Position numbers and translations under genes: made by a program | Origin: Streptomyces sp. NRRL F-2580 | Lineage (GTDB): Bacteria > Actinomycetota > Actinomycetes > Streptomycetales > Streptomycetaceae | Assembly (NCBI RefSeq): GCF_000720115.1 | Contig: NZ_JOIR01000002.1 | Location: 1-64,000 of the forward strand | Length of the DNA stretch: 64,000 nucleotides | Reading direction: 5' to 3' | Shown: piece by piece, positions 47,534 through 55,351 of the stretch | How positions within the stretch are numbered: position 1 is the stretch's first letter | Layout of the letters: each line of letters starts with the position of its first letter | The notes under the pieces: model-generated | Told to the model about the DNA's origin: nothing | The model's database searches: none | What the model saw: the letters and a program-made list of their open reading frames with translations, nothing else

Positions 47534-48250
47534 TCAGAATTGGGGGCAGGGCCAGCGCACGCAATCCGAGGGGCACGAATGTCCGGACTGATCGATACCA
47601 CGGAGATGTATCTCCGCACCATCCTTGAGCTGGAGGAGGAAGGTGTGGTCCCCATGCGCGCCCGTATCGCCGAACGGCTGGACCAGAGCGGCCCGACGGT
47701 GAGCCAGACGGTGGCGCGGATGGAGCGGGACGGCCTGGTGGCCGTCGCCAGCGACCGGCACCTGGAGCTGACCGAGGAGGGGCGGCGGCTGGCGACGCGC
47801 GTGATGCGCAAGCACCGGCTCGCGGAGTGCCTGCTCGTCGACGTCATCGGCCTGGAGTGGGAGCAGGTGCACGCCGAGGCCTGCCGCTGGGAGCACGTGA
47901 TGAGCGAGGCGGTGGAGCGGCGGGTGCTGGAGCTGCTGCGCCACCCGACCGAGTCGCCGTACGGGAACCCGATCCCGGGGCTGGAGGAGCTGGGCGAGAA
48001 GGCCGAGGCGGACCCGTTCCTGGAGGACGGCATGGTCAGCCTGTCCGAGCTCGACCCGGGCACGGAGGGCAAGACCGTGGTCGTGCGCCGGATCGGTGAG
48101 CCGATCCAGACGGACGCCCAGCTGATGTACACGCTCCGGCGGGCGGGGGTACAGCCCGGCTCGGTGGTGAGCGTGACGGAGTCCCCGGGCGGGGTGCTGG
48201 TCGGCAGTGGCGGCGAGGCCGCCGAGCTGGACGCGGAGGTCGCTTCCCAC
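47534..48250 (-). CDS. antisense frame opposite dmdR1 (adm-like)
   Basis: An uninterrupted 238-codon frame, GTG start at 48250, running through the whole dmdR1 gene on the other strand. In S. coelicolor an antiparallel gene adm, overlapping dmdR1, has been reported to make a protein that affects siderophore and antibiotic production. The product here is His/Leu/Arg-rich (for example VHLLPLQADDVDEQALREPV), which is also the composition expected of any antisense frame in this codon usage. I list it because of that precedent, with limited confidence. Confidence 0.4.
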   Translation of the reverse strand: MGSDLRVQLGGLAATADQHPARGLRHAHHRAGLYPRPPERVHQLGVRLDRLTDPAHDHGLALRARVELGQADHAVLQERVRLGLLAQLLQPRDRVPVRRLGRVAQQLQHPPLHRLAHHVLPAAGLGVHLLPLQADDVDEQALREPVLAHHARRQPPPLLGQLQVPVAGDGHQAVPLHPRHRLAHRRAALVQPFGDTGAHGDHTFLLQLKDGAEIHLRGIDQSGHSCPSDCVRWPCPQF

Positions 48251-48271
48251 GTCTTCGTGGCGAAGCGCTGA
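47579..48271 (+). CDS. dmdR1: iron-dependent repressor DmdR1 (DtxR family)
   Basis: A 230-residue protein from ATG 47579, GAGGGG upstream. N-terminal winged helix: LIDTTEMYLRTILELEEEGVVPMRARIAERLDQSGPTVSQTVARMERDGLVAV. Metal site residues known from DtxR are all present: the Met in TTEMYL, His and Glu in RKHRLAE, and H-x3-C-x2-EH in VHAEACRWEH. The C-terminal SH3-like domain (about 150-230) includes RRAGVQPGSVVSV. It represses siderophore and iron genes when Fe(II) is bound. Terminator at 48386-48413. Confidence 0.94.
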   Translation: MSGLIDTTEMYLRTILELEEEGVVPMRARIAERLDQSGPTVSQTVARMERDGLVAVASDRHLELTEEGRRLATRVMRKHRLAECLLVDVIGLEWEQVHAEACRWEHVMSEAVERRVLELLRHPTESPYGNPIPGLEELGEKAEADPFLEDGMVSLSELDPGTEGKTVVVRRIGEPIQTDAQLMYTLRRAGVQPGSVVSVTESPGGVLVGSGGEAAELDAEVASHVFVAKR

Positions 48272-48385
48272 CCTCGACGACCCGGACGGCTTCCGCGACC
48301 TCGACTTCGACGCAGGCGGTCATGCCCGCCGGCGTCGCTTCGTTGCCGGCGTCGGCTCGATTCGTTGGACTGGTGGGAAGTGGGC

Positions 48386-48413
48386 GGTCCCGGCGCCTCG
48401 CGGCGCCGGGACC
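48386..48413 (+). terminator. dmdR1: dmdR1 terminator
   Basis: GGTCCCGGCGCC (48386-48397) and GGCGCCGGGACC (48402-48413), a perfect 12-base stem with a TCGC loop, 114 bases after the dmdR1 stop. It lies in the 357-base gap to the alpha/beta hydrolase; apart from the LexA-like box below, the rest shows no clear signal. Confidence 0.85.
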
Positions 48414-48578
48414 GGTCCTCCCCTGTTGACCCGGAGCCCCGAGCTCTCAAGGTCTCCCCTTCGGACCGTCTTCCCCGAGCGGCCCGCCTCCCTGTTGAAA
48501 GGATCTCCATCGGCAGCGGCGGCCAATCCTTGAGCAAGGTCACTCGAAAGAGCGGTGTTGTGGGCGAGAACCCTGTTT

Positions 48579-48600
48579 TCGAATGTGGGTTCGATAGTCT
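48579..48600 (+). promoter_or_regulatory. LexA-like SOS box overlapping a -10 element
   Basis: TCGAAT-GTGG-GTTCGA (48579-48594) differs at one position from the actinobacterial SOS consensus TCGAAC-N4-GTTCGA. The next six bases are TAGTCT (48595-48600), a good -10. Start of the hydrolase gene follows at 48629 with AAGGGGG between. LexA bound here would block the promoter. Confidence 0.6.
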
Positions 48601-48628
48601 GGCGGGGAGCGAAGGGGGTGCATCTGCG

Positions 48629-49504
48629 GTGGTACAGCGCGTCGATGTGACAGGGGCCGGAGGCGTCCGCCTGGCCGCCTGGGAATTCCGCGAAACGGCC
48701 GCCGAGGCCGACCCCCGCCCCGGGGTGCTCTTACTGCACGGCCTGATGGGCCGCGCCTTCCACTGGTCCGGCACCGCCCGCTGGCTCCGCGAGAGCCGCC
48801 GCGTGGTGGCCCTGGACCAGCGGGGACACGGCCAGAGCGACCGCCCGCCCTGCGGCCCCGAGGTCCCCACCTCCTTCGGGCGCGAGGCGTTCGTGGCCGA
48901 CGCCGAGGCCGCCGTCGAGCAGCTCGGGCTCGCCCCCGTCACCCTGATCGGCCACTCCATGGGCGCCCTCACCGCCTGGCAGCTCGCGGCCCGCCGCCCG
49001 GACCTGGTCGAAGCCCTGGTCATCTGCGACATGCGCGCCTCCGCCCTCGGCGCGGCCTCCCAGCAGGAATGGGAGGACTGGTTCCGCCGCTGGCCCCTGC
49101 CCTTTCCCACCCAGGACGCGGCCCGCCGCTGGTTCGGCGAGGACGACCCCCGGGTGGAGCGCCCCGACCCCGGCCGCGGTGCCTTCTTCGCCGAGGTCAT
49201 GCACGAGGCTCCGGACGGCTGGCGCCCGCTCTTCTCCCGCCGCGAGATGCTGACGGCCCGCGAGACCTGGGTGCACGACGCCCACTGGGAGGAGCTGGCC
49301 AAGGTCCGCTGCCCGACGCTGGTGGTCCGCGGCCTGGACGGCGAGCTGGGCCGGGCGGAAGCCCAGGAGATGGTCCGCGTCCTCCCGGCCGGGCAGTACG
49401 CGGAGATCCCCGACGCCGGCCACTACCTCCACTACGACCAGCCGACGGCCTGGCGCGCGGCCCTGGAGCCCTTCCTGGACGGGATCAAGGCCGAGGCCTC
49501 GTGA
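48629..49504 (+). CDS. alpha/beta hydrolase
   Basis: A 291-residue protein. I choose GTG 48629 (VVQRVDVTGAGGVRLAAWEF), consistent with the promoter/LexA box and an AAGGGGG ten bases upstream; the frame extends further but across the terminator region. Oxyanion HG is in LLHGLMGRAFHW; the nucleophile elbow is LIGHSMGALTAW; the acid region is VVRGLDGELG; the catalytic His is in DAGHYLHYD. A cap domain (about 140-195) with a Trp-rich segment EWEDWFRRWPLPF lies between. Cytoplasmic esterase/epoxide hydrolase/haloperoxidase-like; substrate unknown. Confidence 0.92.
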   Translation: MVQRVDVTGAGGVRLAAWEFRETAAEADPRPGVLLLHGLMGRAFHWSGTARWLRESRRVVALDQRGHGQSDRPPCGPEVPTSFGREAFVADAEAAVEQLGLAPVTLIGHSMGALTAWQLAARRPDLVEALVICDMRASALGAASQQEWEDWFRRWPLPFPTQDAARRWFGEDDPRVERPDPGRGAFFAEVMHEAPDGWRPLFSRREMLTARETWVHDAHWEELAKVRCPTLVVRGLDGELGRAEAQEMVRVLPAGQYAEIPDAGHYLHYDQPTAWRAALEPFLDGIKAEAS

Positions 49505-49519
49505 CGGGACCGGCAGGGC

Positions 49520-49780
49520 GTGTCGGTCAGGGAGTGGCAGGGGAGTGGCCATGCGGGCTTGTCAGGGTGCGTGTCAGCGCAGCCGCTACGGGCCCGCGCC
49601 CAGGCCGCCGTCGAGGCCGAACTGGGCCGCCAGGGAGTACGCACCACGGTCATGGCCGAGAACGGCATGCGCCTCGACGCCGGCGGCCACGACTCCCGGG
49701 GCCCCGTCGCGATCGCCGTCTCCCTGGCCGTGCCGGCCGTGCTCTCCCCCGCCGCGCTCGTCCTGCTCGCCGCCGGGTGA
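49520..49780 (+). CDS. small protein with C-terminal membrane helix
   Basis: An 86-residue frame starting GTG 49520, 15 bases after the hydrolase stop; an internal GTG at 49571 would give a shorter protein. An Ala/Arg helix (RARAQAAVEAELGRQGVRTTVMAENGMRL) precedes DAGGHDSRGP and a hydrophobic end (VAIAVSLAVPAVLSPAALVLLAAG) that can span the membrane. No family recognised. The strong hairpin directly after it supports a real transcript end here. Confidence 0.5.
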   Translation: MSVREWQGSGHAGLSGCVSAQPLRARAQAAVEAELGRQGVRTTVMAENGMRLDAGGHDSRGPVAIAVSLAVPAVLSPAALVLLAAG

Positions 49781-49793
49781 TCGTAGGCGCGGA

Positions 49794-49841
49794 ACGGGCC
49801 GGTCTCCGCGCCCGAGAGGGAGCGGAGACCGGCCCGTTCGC
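49794..49841. terminator. 18-base-pair bidirectional terminator
   Basis: GAACGGGCCGGTCTCCGC (49794-49811) and its exact complement (49824-49841) with a 12-base loop. It separates the small membrane protein gene and the convergent ABC exporter operon, and is the longest perfect stem in the window. Confidence 0.92.
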
Positions 49842-49861
49842 CGTTCGTGAGCCCGTGCCCG

Positions 49862-51574
49862 TCAGCCCTTGCTGACGGCCTCCAGGATCTCCGGCAGCTT
49901 GCGCGCCACCATCGGGGCCGCCAGCCGCAGGCCCGCCCCGGTGGCCAGCGCGCCCCAGACCACGCCCAGGGGGAGCACGACCCAGGAGACGTCATGGTGG
50001 TCGGCCACGTTGAGCCAGATCGTCAGGGCGATCACCGGGGCGCAGATCACCGTCGAGGCGAGCAGCCCGCCGAAGATGCCCGCCCAGGCGAGCCCGACCT
50101 GGCCCGGGACGACGTTCTTGAAGGCGCCGTCCGACGGGATGGAGTACGGGAAGCGGGCCGAGGCCAGCGCCCCCGTGCAGAGCATCGAGCCGAGCAGGGC
50201 CAGGGCCACGCCCGTGGCCGCCGGAAGTGCGCTCCAGTTGCCGGTCAGCGCGGCCGTGGCCACGGTGACGAGGATCGTGTACGGGACCGTGACGAGGGCG
50301 AGCGCGGCGGCGCGGGCGCGCAGTTCCACGTACGCGTCGCGCGGGCCGGAGATGGTCTGCGCGACCATCCAGAACGCCGAGGTGTCCTGCCCGAACTGGT
50401 TGTACATCTGCATGCCCAGCATGCCCGCGCCGAAGGTGGCGAGGTAGACGGACCCGGTGCCCTGGAGGGCGTTGAAGACCGGGACGATCAGGCCGATCGC
50501 CAGCGCGGTCACCCAGGAGGCCTTGGTCTTCGGGTCGCGGACGACGTAGCGCAGACTGCGCTGGACGGCCGCGCCGGTCCGGCCGGCGGGCAGCAGCGAC
50601 CAGAGGCCGCCCGTGCCCCGCTCCTTCGTCGGCCGGGCGGCGGCGATGGTCGAACCGTCCGGCGTGACCATCAGCCGGGTCAGGCTCCGCTCCCAGAACC
50701 ACAGGAGGCCGGCCAGGGCGGCCAGGGTCAGGGCCAGCTGGGCGGCCGCCACCCCGTACGCGCCCTCGCTCACCGAGTCCACCATGCCGACGGCGGTCGC
50801 CGGCGGCAGCCATCGCACCACCGCCTCGACGGGCTCCAGCGTCGACAGGCCGCCCGCCTGGAAAAGGCGCTGGCTGCCGAAGTTGACCAGCTGCCCGCCC
50901 ACCGCGATCAGCAGGCCGCTGAGCAGGGCCAGGTCACGCCCCTTGCGGCTGGTCAGCAGCCGTACGTTGGCCGTGGCCACCGCCCGCGCGAGGGCCACGC
51001 AGCCGAGCAGCAGGAGCGGCGCGGCCACCACCGCGGCCACCGCTCCGGCGGCGCCGCGCGCGACGGCGATCGCCGAGCCGGCCGCGAGGCACAGCGTGAA
51101 CAGCGGCCCGATGCCGACCAGTGACGACGCGAACAGGGCTCGTACGAGAGGACGCGGGCGCAGCGGCAGCATGACGAGCCGGCTGGGGTCGAGCGTCTCG
51201 TCCCCGGTGGGGAAGAACAGCGGCATGAACGCCCAGGCGAGCGCCAGGATCGCGGCCAGCAGGACGACGACCGTGCCCGCGTGCGCGTTCCCGTGCAGCA
51301 GGGCCAGGCCGAGCGTCAGGGAGAAGCCGAGGAGCAGGGCGAAGGCGAGCGTCGAGAAGTAGGCGGCCTTGCGCTTGGAGGAGCCCTTCAGGCCGTTGCG
51401 CAGCAGCGACAGCTTGAGGCGGATGAAGATCGGGGTCAGCGGGACCGCCGCGTCGGAGGTGGCGGAAGCGGCCACCGGGGCGACAGTGCCCGTACGGGCA
51501 CCAGCGGCACCCGTGGCGGAGGTGCCGGGGGCGGCCGGGGTGGCCGGCGAGGCAGGCGAGGCGGGCGAGGTCAT
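49862..51574 (-). CDS. ABC exporter permease
   Basis: A 570-residue membrane protein starting in an ATGA overlap with the ATPase gene. A 45-residue Ala/Pro/Ser/Thr lead is followed by IFIRLKLSLLRNGLKGSSKRKAAYF and about 12 hydrophobic segments. FFPTGDETLDPSRLVMLPLRPRPLVRALF resembles the large ABC-2-type permeases of actinobacteria. With the ATPase it makes a simple export system; substrate unknown. Confidence 0.88.
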   Translation of the reverse strand: MTSPASPASPATPAAPGTSATGAAGARTGTVAPVAASATSDAAVPLTPIFIRLKLSLLRNGLKGSSKRKAAYFSTLAFALLLGFSLTLGLALLHGNAHAGTVVVLLAAILALAWAFMPLFFPTGDETLDPSRLVMLPLRPRPLVRALFASSLVGIGPLFTLCLAAGSAIAVARGAAGAVAAVVAAPLLLLGCVALARAVATANVRLLTSRKGRDLALLSGLLIAVGGQLVNFGSQRLFQAGGLSTLEPVEAVVRWLPPATAVGMVDSVSEGAYGVAAAQLALTLAALAGLLWFWERSLTRLMVTPDGSTIAAARPTKERGTGGLWSLLPAGRTGAAVQRSLRYVVRDPKTKASWVTALAIGLIVPVFNALQGTGSVYLATFGAGMLGMQMYNQFGQDTSAFWMVAQTISGPRDAYVELRARAAALALVTVPYTILVTVATAALTGNWSALPAATGVALALLGSMLCTGALASARFPYSIPSDGAFKNVVPGQVGLAWAGIFGGLLASTVICAPVIALTIWLNVADHHDVSWVVLPLGVVWGALATGAGLRLAAPMVARKLPEILEAVSKG

Positions 51575-52413
51575 CGCGTGACCGCCCCGGAGCCGCCGCC
51601 GAGCCACTCCAGCGCGTCCCCGGCCGCGTCGCGCCCGTGAGCGCCGACCAGTTCGAGGAAGGCCGCCTGGAGGGAGGGCGCGGAGCCCCGTACGTCGGCC
51701 AGCGGGCCCGCGGCGCGGATCCGGCCGGCGGCCATCACGGCCACCCAGTCGCACAGCGACTCGACGAGCTCCATCACGTGGGAGGAGAAGACGACCGTGG
51801 CACCGGACGCGGTGTAACGTTCCAGCACCCCGCGGATGGTCTGCGCCGACACCGGGTCGACGCCCTCGAACGGCTCGTCCAGGAACAGCACTTCGGGGTT
51901 GTGCAGCAGCGCGGCCGCCAGGCCGATCTTCTTCCGCATGCCCGTCGAGTAGTCCACGACCAGCTTGTGCTGCGAGCCCGCGAGGTCGAGGACGTCCAGC
52001 AGCTGCGTCGCCCGTTTGTCGGTCTCCTCGCCCGGCAGCCCGCGCATGCGGCCCATGTAGCCGAGCAGTTCGCGCCCCGACAGCCGCTCGAAGAGCCGCA
52101 GGCCCTCGGGCAGCACCCCGATCCGTGCCTTCACCTCGGTCGGGTCCGCCCACACGTCGTGCCCCGCGACGAGCACCCGCCCCATGTCCGGGCGCAGCAG
52201 CCCGGTCACCATCGACAGCGTGGTCGTCTTGCCCGCGCCGTTCGGGCCCACCAGACCGATGAACTGGCCCGCGGGCAGCTCCAGATCGATCCCGGCCACG
52301 GCCACCTGCTCGCCGAAGCGCTTCCACAGACCTTCCACCCGCACGGCGGACGGCGCGGTTCCCGCGCCACCCGTCCCGTACGTTCCACCCGTCGCATCGC
52401 CCTGGTCCGGCAT
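51571..52413 (-). CDS. ABC exporter ATP-binding subunit
   Basis: A 280-residue nucleotide-binding domain. Walker A GPNGAGKT, Q-loop region ARIGVLPEGLRLF, signature YSTGMRKKIGLA (LSGG variant), Walker B VLFLDEPFEGVDP, H-loop VVFSSHVMELVE. It belongs to the CcmA/drug-exporter class. The final residues overlap the permease ATG (ATGA). GAGAGG precedes its ATG. First gene of the two-gene operon. Confidence 0.94.
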   Translation of the reverse strand: MPDQGDATGGTYGTGGAGTAPSAVRVEGLWKRFGEQVAVAGIDLELPAGQFIGLVGPNGAGKTTTLSMVTGLLRPDMGRVLVAGHDVWADPTEVKARIGVLPEGLRLFERLSGRELLGYMGRMRGLPGEETDKRATQLLDVLDLAGSQHKLVVDYSTGMRKKIGLAAALLHNPEVLFLDEPFEGVDPVSAQTIRGVLERYTASGATVVFSSHVMELVESLCDWVAVMAAGRIRAAGPLADVRGSAPSLQAAFLELVGAHGRDAAGDALEWLGGGSGAVTR

Positions 52414-52522
52414 GCGCCTGCCTCTCTTGCGTCCCCGTTGGTCGTTCCTTCCTCACCATAGGAGGAGGGGGAGAGGCCCGAGCAGTTACTTATGTCATGA
52501 CTTTCCGATCATGAACTTCACG

Positions 52523-53209
52523 TCAGGCCTGGCGACGCTTGCGGTCCGCCGCCGCCTCGCTCCCGCACGCGTACGCCAGCGCGTCGATCAGCTCCTCCGT
52601 GTCCGGCAGCCACCGGTTCGCCGGAGTGGGCCGCCGGGCCCACTGGACCGCGCCGCGGCCGCCGAAACGGGTGGGCGGCGCGGCCACGTACTCGCCCTCG
52701 CCGCGCGCCACCAGGTCGATGCCGGTCGGCGACCAGCCCAGCTTCCGTACGAGGTCGGCGACCTTGACGCCGGCGCCCGGCAGGACGAAGAACAGCATCC
52801 GGTGGTCGGGCGTCAGGGTGACCGGCCCGAGCGTGCGCTGCATTCGCTCCAGCCGTGCCAGCGCCAGGAAGCCGGCCGACTCCGGCACGTCCAGCGCGTC
52901 GAACGTCCGGCCCGTCGGCAGCAGGATCGAGGCCCCCGGGTGCTTCGCCCAGACCCGTCGGACCTGGACCGCGCTGCCCGTGGCCTGGGCCGCCCAGTCC
53001 TCCACCGCCGGGTGGGCGCCGGGCGCGGGGCAGTCCGCCGCTCCGCAGGAGCACAGCTCCCGGCCGTCGCCGGGCTCCAGCCAGGTGCCGGCGAAGACGT
53101 CCCAGTGCCGTTCTTCCGCGTACCGCACGGCATGGTCCAGCAGCAGTTCGCCGCGCTGCTTGGGGATGGGTGCGGTCTCCGTGACTCCGATGGTCTCTTC
53201 CACGCCCAT
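52523..53209 (-). CDS. bifunctional primase/polymerase (PrimPol) N-terminal-domain protein
   Basis: A 228-residue protein from ATG 53209, with GGGGAG seven bases upstream. The Prim-Pol fold is indicated by HAVRYAEERHWDVFAGTWL, a Cys/His cluster CSCGAADCPAPGAHPAVEDWAAQAT (CxCx4C, then GAHP), LPTGRTFDALDVPESAG, and KLGWSPTGIDLVARGEGEYVAAPPTRFGGRGAVQWAR. The classical catalytic acidic set is incomplete or altered (DALDVPE). No helicase domain follows, so it is a stand-alone domain. It is divergent from a TPR regulator; such pairs are chromosomal in Streptomyces, so this is not proof of a mobile element. Confidence 0.82.
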   Translation of the reverse strand: MGVEETIGVTETAPIPKQRGELLLDHAVRYAEERHWDVFAGTWLEPGDGRELCSCGAADCPAPGAHPAVEDWAAQATGSAVQVRRVWAKHPGASILLPTGRTFDALDVPESAGFLALARLERMQRTLGPVTLTPDHRMLFFVLPGAGVKVADLVRKLGWSPTGIDLVARGEGEYVAAPPTRFGGRGAVQWARRPTPANRWLPDTEELIDALAYACGSEAAADRKRRQA

Positions 53210-53382
53210 CACAACTCCCCGGGTCACCCGGGGTTACGGGCGTAAACCAGCGGGTGGAAGGAGCATCGATCCTGCATACGGGGCGCACTGATGCACGCGT
53301 GGGGGCGCGTAGGAGGCCGGGGCGCTGGAGTTGGGTAGCGACACGACGCAGAGCGGAAGATTCTCCGCACATCAGGCGGGAA

Positions 53383-53403
53383 GTGATCATTCCAACGGAT
53401 CAC
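53383..53403. promoter_or_regulatory. palindrome upstream of the TPR regulator
   Basis: GTGATC (53383-53388), nine bases, GATCAC (53398-53403), ending 22 bases before the regulator's start. Possible autoregulatory site. Arms are short, so chance is not excluded. Confidence 0.35.
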
Positions 53404-53425
53404 CCGCGGTCAGCAGGGGGTTTTC

Positions 53426-54808
53426 ATGGCAGCCAGGCCTCTCGTCGCCCGCCAGCCGAACGAACGGCTGCAGGCGCTCATCCAGGAAGCCGGGTGCTCC
53501 AATGCCGGGCTCGCCCGGCGCGTGAACATGTGCGGGGCGGAGCACGGCCTCGATCTCCGCTACGACAAGACCTCCGTGGCCCGTTGGCTGCGCGGCCAGC
53601 AGCCACGCGGCCGGGCACCCGGAATCATCGCCGAGGCGATCGGGCGCAAGCTCGGCCGGACCGTCACCATCGACGAGATCGGCATGGCCAACGGCAAGAA
53701 CCTCGCCTCCGGCGTCGGCCTCCAGTTCTCGCCGACCGTCATCGGCGCGATCGAGCAGGTCTGCGAGCTGTGGCGCAGCGACGTCGGCCGCCGCGACTTC
53801 CTGGCGGGTTCGAGCGTGGCGGCCTCCGCGCTCGTCGAGCCGAGCCGTGACTGGCTGATCACCGGGGCGGACACCCAGGTGGCCCGCAGCGGCGGCTCGC
53901 GGGTCGGCATGCCCGACGTCGAGGCGGTACGGGCCACCACCGAGGCGCTCAAGGACCTCGACCACCGCTTCGGCAGCGGGCACGTCCGGCCGGTGGTCGT
54001 GCACTACCTCAACTCGGTGGTGTCCGGGCTGATCGGCGGTTCCTACCGGGAGCCGGTGGGGCGGTCGCTGTTCGCCGCCGTCGCCCGGCTGACGGAGCTG
54101 GCGGGCTACATGGCGGTGGACACCGGCCAGCCGGGCCTGGCGCAGCGGTACTACATCCAGGCGCTACGGCTGGCCCAGGCGGCCGGCGACCGGGCGTACG
54201 GCGGGTACGTGCTGGCCGCGTCCATGAGCCACCTCGCCGCCGAACTGGGCAACCCGCGCGAGATCGCGCAGCTGGCGCGGGCCGCCCAGGAGGGCACGCG
54301 GGGGCAGGTCACCCCGCGCGTCGAGGCCATGTTCTACGCCGCCGAGGCGCGCGGGCACGCGCTGCTGGGGGACACCCGGGCCACGGCGGTGCTGTCGGCG
54401 CGGGCGGTCGGCGCGCTGGAGCGGGCGGAACCGGAGTCGGGCGACGACCCGGTGTGGATCCGGCACTTCGACGAGGCGTACCTCGCGGACGAGCTGGCGC
54501 ACTGCCACCGGGACCTGGGCCAGGCCGAAGCCGCGGGCAAGCGGGCGGAGGAGGCCCTGCGGGGCCTCCCGGCGGGCAAGGCGCGGCGCCGGGCCATCGG
54601 GCTGCTGCTGCTGGCGGCGGCGCAGGTCCAGCAGCGCGAGGTGGAACAGGCCTGCCAGACCGCGACGAAGGCGGCGGAACTGTTGGAGGGGCTGCGGTCG
54701 AACCGGGGGGCGGAGTACCTGGAGGACTTCAGGACGAGGCTGGAGCCGTACCGGGAGGAGGCGGCGGTACGGGAGTTCGGGGCCCGCCTGGAAGCCAGGG
54801 TCGCCTGA
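53426..54808 (+). CDS. TPR-containing transcriptional regulator
   Basis: A 460-residue protein with a GGGGG site. N-terminal HTH-like part (about 10-75): NERLQALIQEAGCSNAGLARRVNMCGAEHGLDLRYDKTSVARWLRGQQPRG. Then a linker, and from about 170 to 450 helical hairpins of TPR type (LAGYMAVDTGQPGLAQRYYIQALRLAQAAGDRAYGGYVLAA; ARGHALLGDTRATAVLSARAVGAL; DELAHCHRDLGQAEAAGKRAEEALRGL). It resembles the SCO4441/NsdA-like Streptomyces regulators, some of which influence antibiotic production and sporulation. It is divergent from the PrimPol gene. Confidence 0.88.
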   Translation: MAARPLVARQPNERLQALIQEAGCSNAGLARRVNMCGAEHGLDLRYDKTSVARWLRGQQPRGRAPGIIAEAIGRKLGRTVTIDEIGMANGKNLASGVGLQFSPTVIGAIEQVCELWRSDVGRRDFLAGSSVAASALVEPSRDWLITGADTQVARSGGSRVGMPDVEAVRATTEALKDLDHRFGSGHVRPVVVHYLNSVVSGLIGGSYREPVGRSLFAAVARLTELAGYMAVDTGQPGLAQRYYIQALRLAQAAGDRAYGGYVLAASMSHLAAELGNPREIAQLARAAQEGTRGQVTPRVEAMFYAAEARGHALLGDTRATAVLSARAVGALERAEPESGDDPVWIRHFDEAYLADELAHCHRDLGQAEAAGKRAEEALRGLPAGKARRRAIGLLLLAAAQVQQREVEQACQTATKAAELLEGLRSNRGAEYLEDFRTRLEPYREEAAVREFGARLEARVA

Positions 54809-54883
54809 CGCTCCAGCGCAGCAGCCCGCACATGCCGGCGCTGCCGTCGCCCATCCCAGCCTCGCCCGCACCACTTCGGCCTC

Positions 54884-55118
54884 GCCGGCGTTCGAGGCGC
54901 GGGGGTCGGGGCGGCGCCCCCGCAACGGGCCCGCCCCCGGCCCACGGTCCGGTCACAGATTGGGGCTCCGCCCCGGACCCCGCGCCTCAAACGCCGGCGG
55001 GGCTGGGTTGTGCGGGGCTGCGCCCGGGGCCCTGCGCCTCAAACGCCGTGCGGGGCTGGGTTGTGCGGGCTGCGCCCAAAGCCCTGGGCCTCAATCGTCG
55101 GCGGGGCTGGGTTGTGCC
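54884..55118. repeat. dispersed GC-rich 3'-end repeat, copy 6 (amplified)
   Basis: One forward arm (GCCGGCGTTCGAGGCGCGGG) is followed by three head-to-tail copies of about 53 bases, each with GCCTCAAACGCC/CTCAATCGTC and ending GGGGCTGGGTTGTGC (near 54963, 55015 and 55069). It follows the TPR regulator stop. The rest of the gap to 55351 holds the 20-base repeat listed next and a possible promoter for the ATQYIP protein gene. Confidence 0.9.
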
Positions 55119-55126
55119 CGGGCGGC

Positions 55127-55216
55127 CTGGATGGTGCCGGCGGCACCGGATGGTGGTGGGCCGCGCCGGATGGTGGCGCGGTGCGCCGGATGGTGCCGGG
55201 CTGTGCTGGATGGTGG
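55127..55216. repeat. 20-base-period repeat with GGATGGTG core
   Basis: GGATGGTG occurs at 55129, 55148, 55168, 55188 and 55208, giving steps of 19, 20, 20 and 20 bases. Flanking bases are GC-rich and variable. It directly continues the amplified dispersed repeat. Confidence 0.85.
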
Positions 55217-55351
55217 TGGCGGGGTGGGAAGGGGCGGGGGTTCGGGTCGGGTACCGGGGGCAAACCCTGGCGAGGCTGGGTGCGGCGGTGCGTGACCGGG
55301 TAGCGTGACCGACGGTTCCGTAGGGTCGGGCGAGTCGGAGAAGGAGTCCCG

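Noticed and set aside
48579..48600. tRNA T-loop-like GGGTTCGA
   Set aside because: No acceptor or anticodon stems around it; it is part of the LexA-like palindrome.
52523..53209. Evidence of an integrated plasmid or ICE because of the PrimPol domain
   Set aside because: No integrase, relaxase, tra genes or att repeats nearby; flanking genes are ordinary chromosomal ones.
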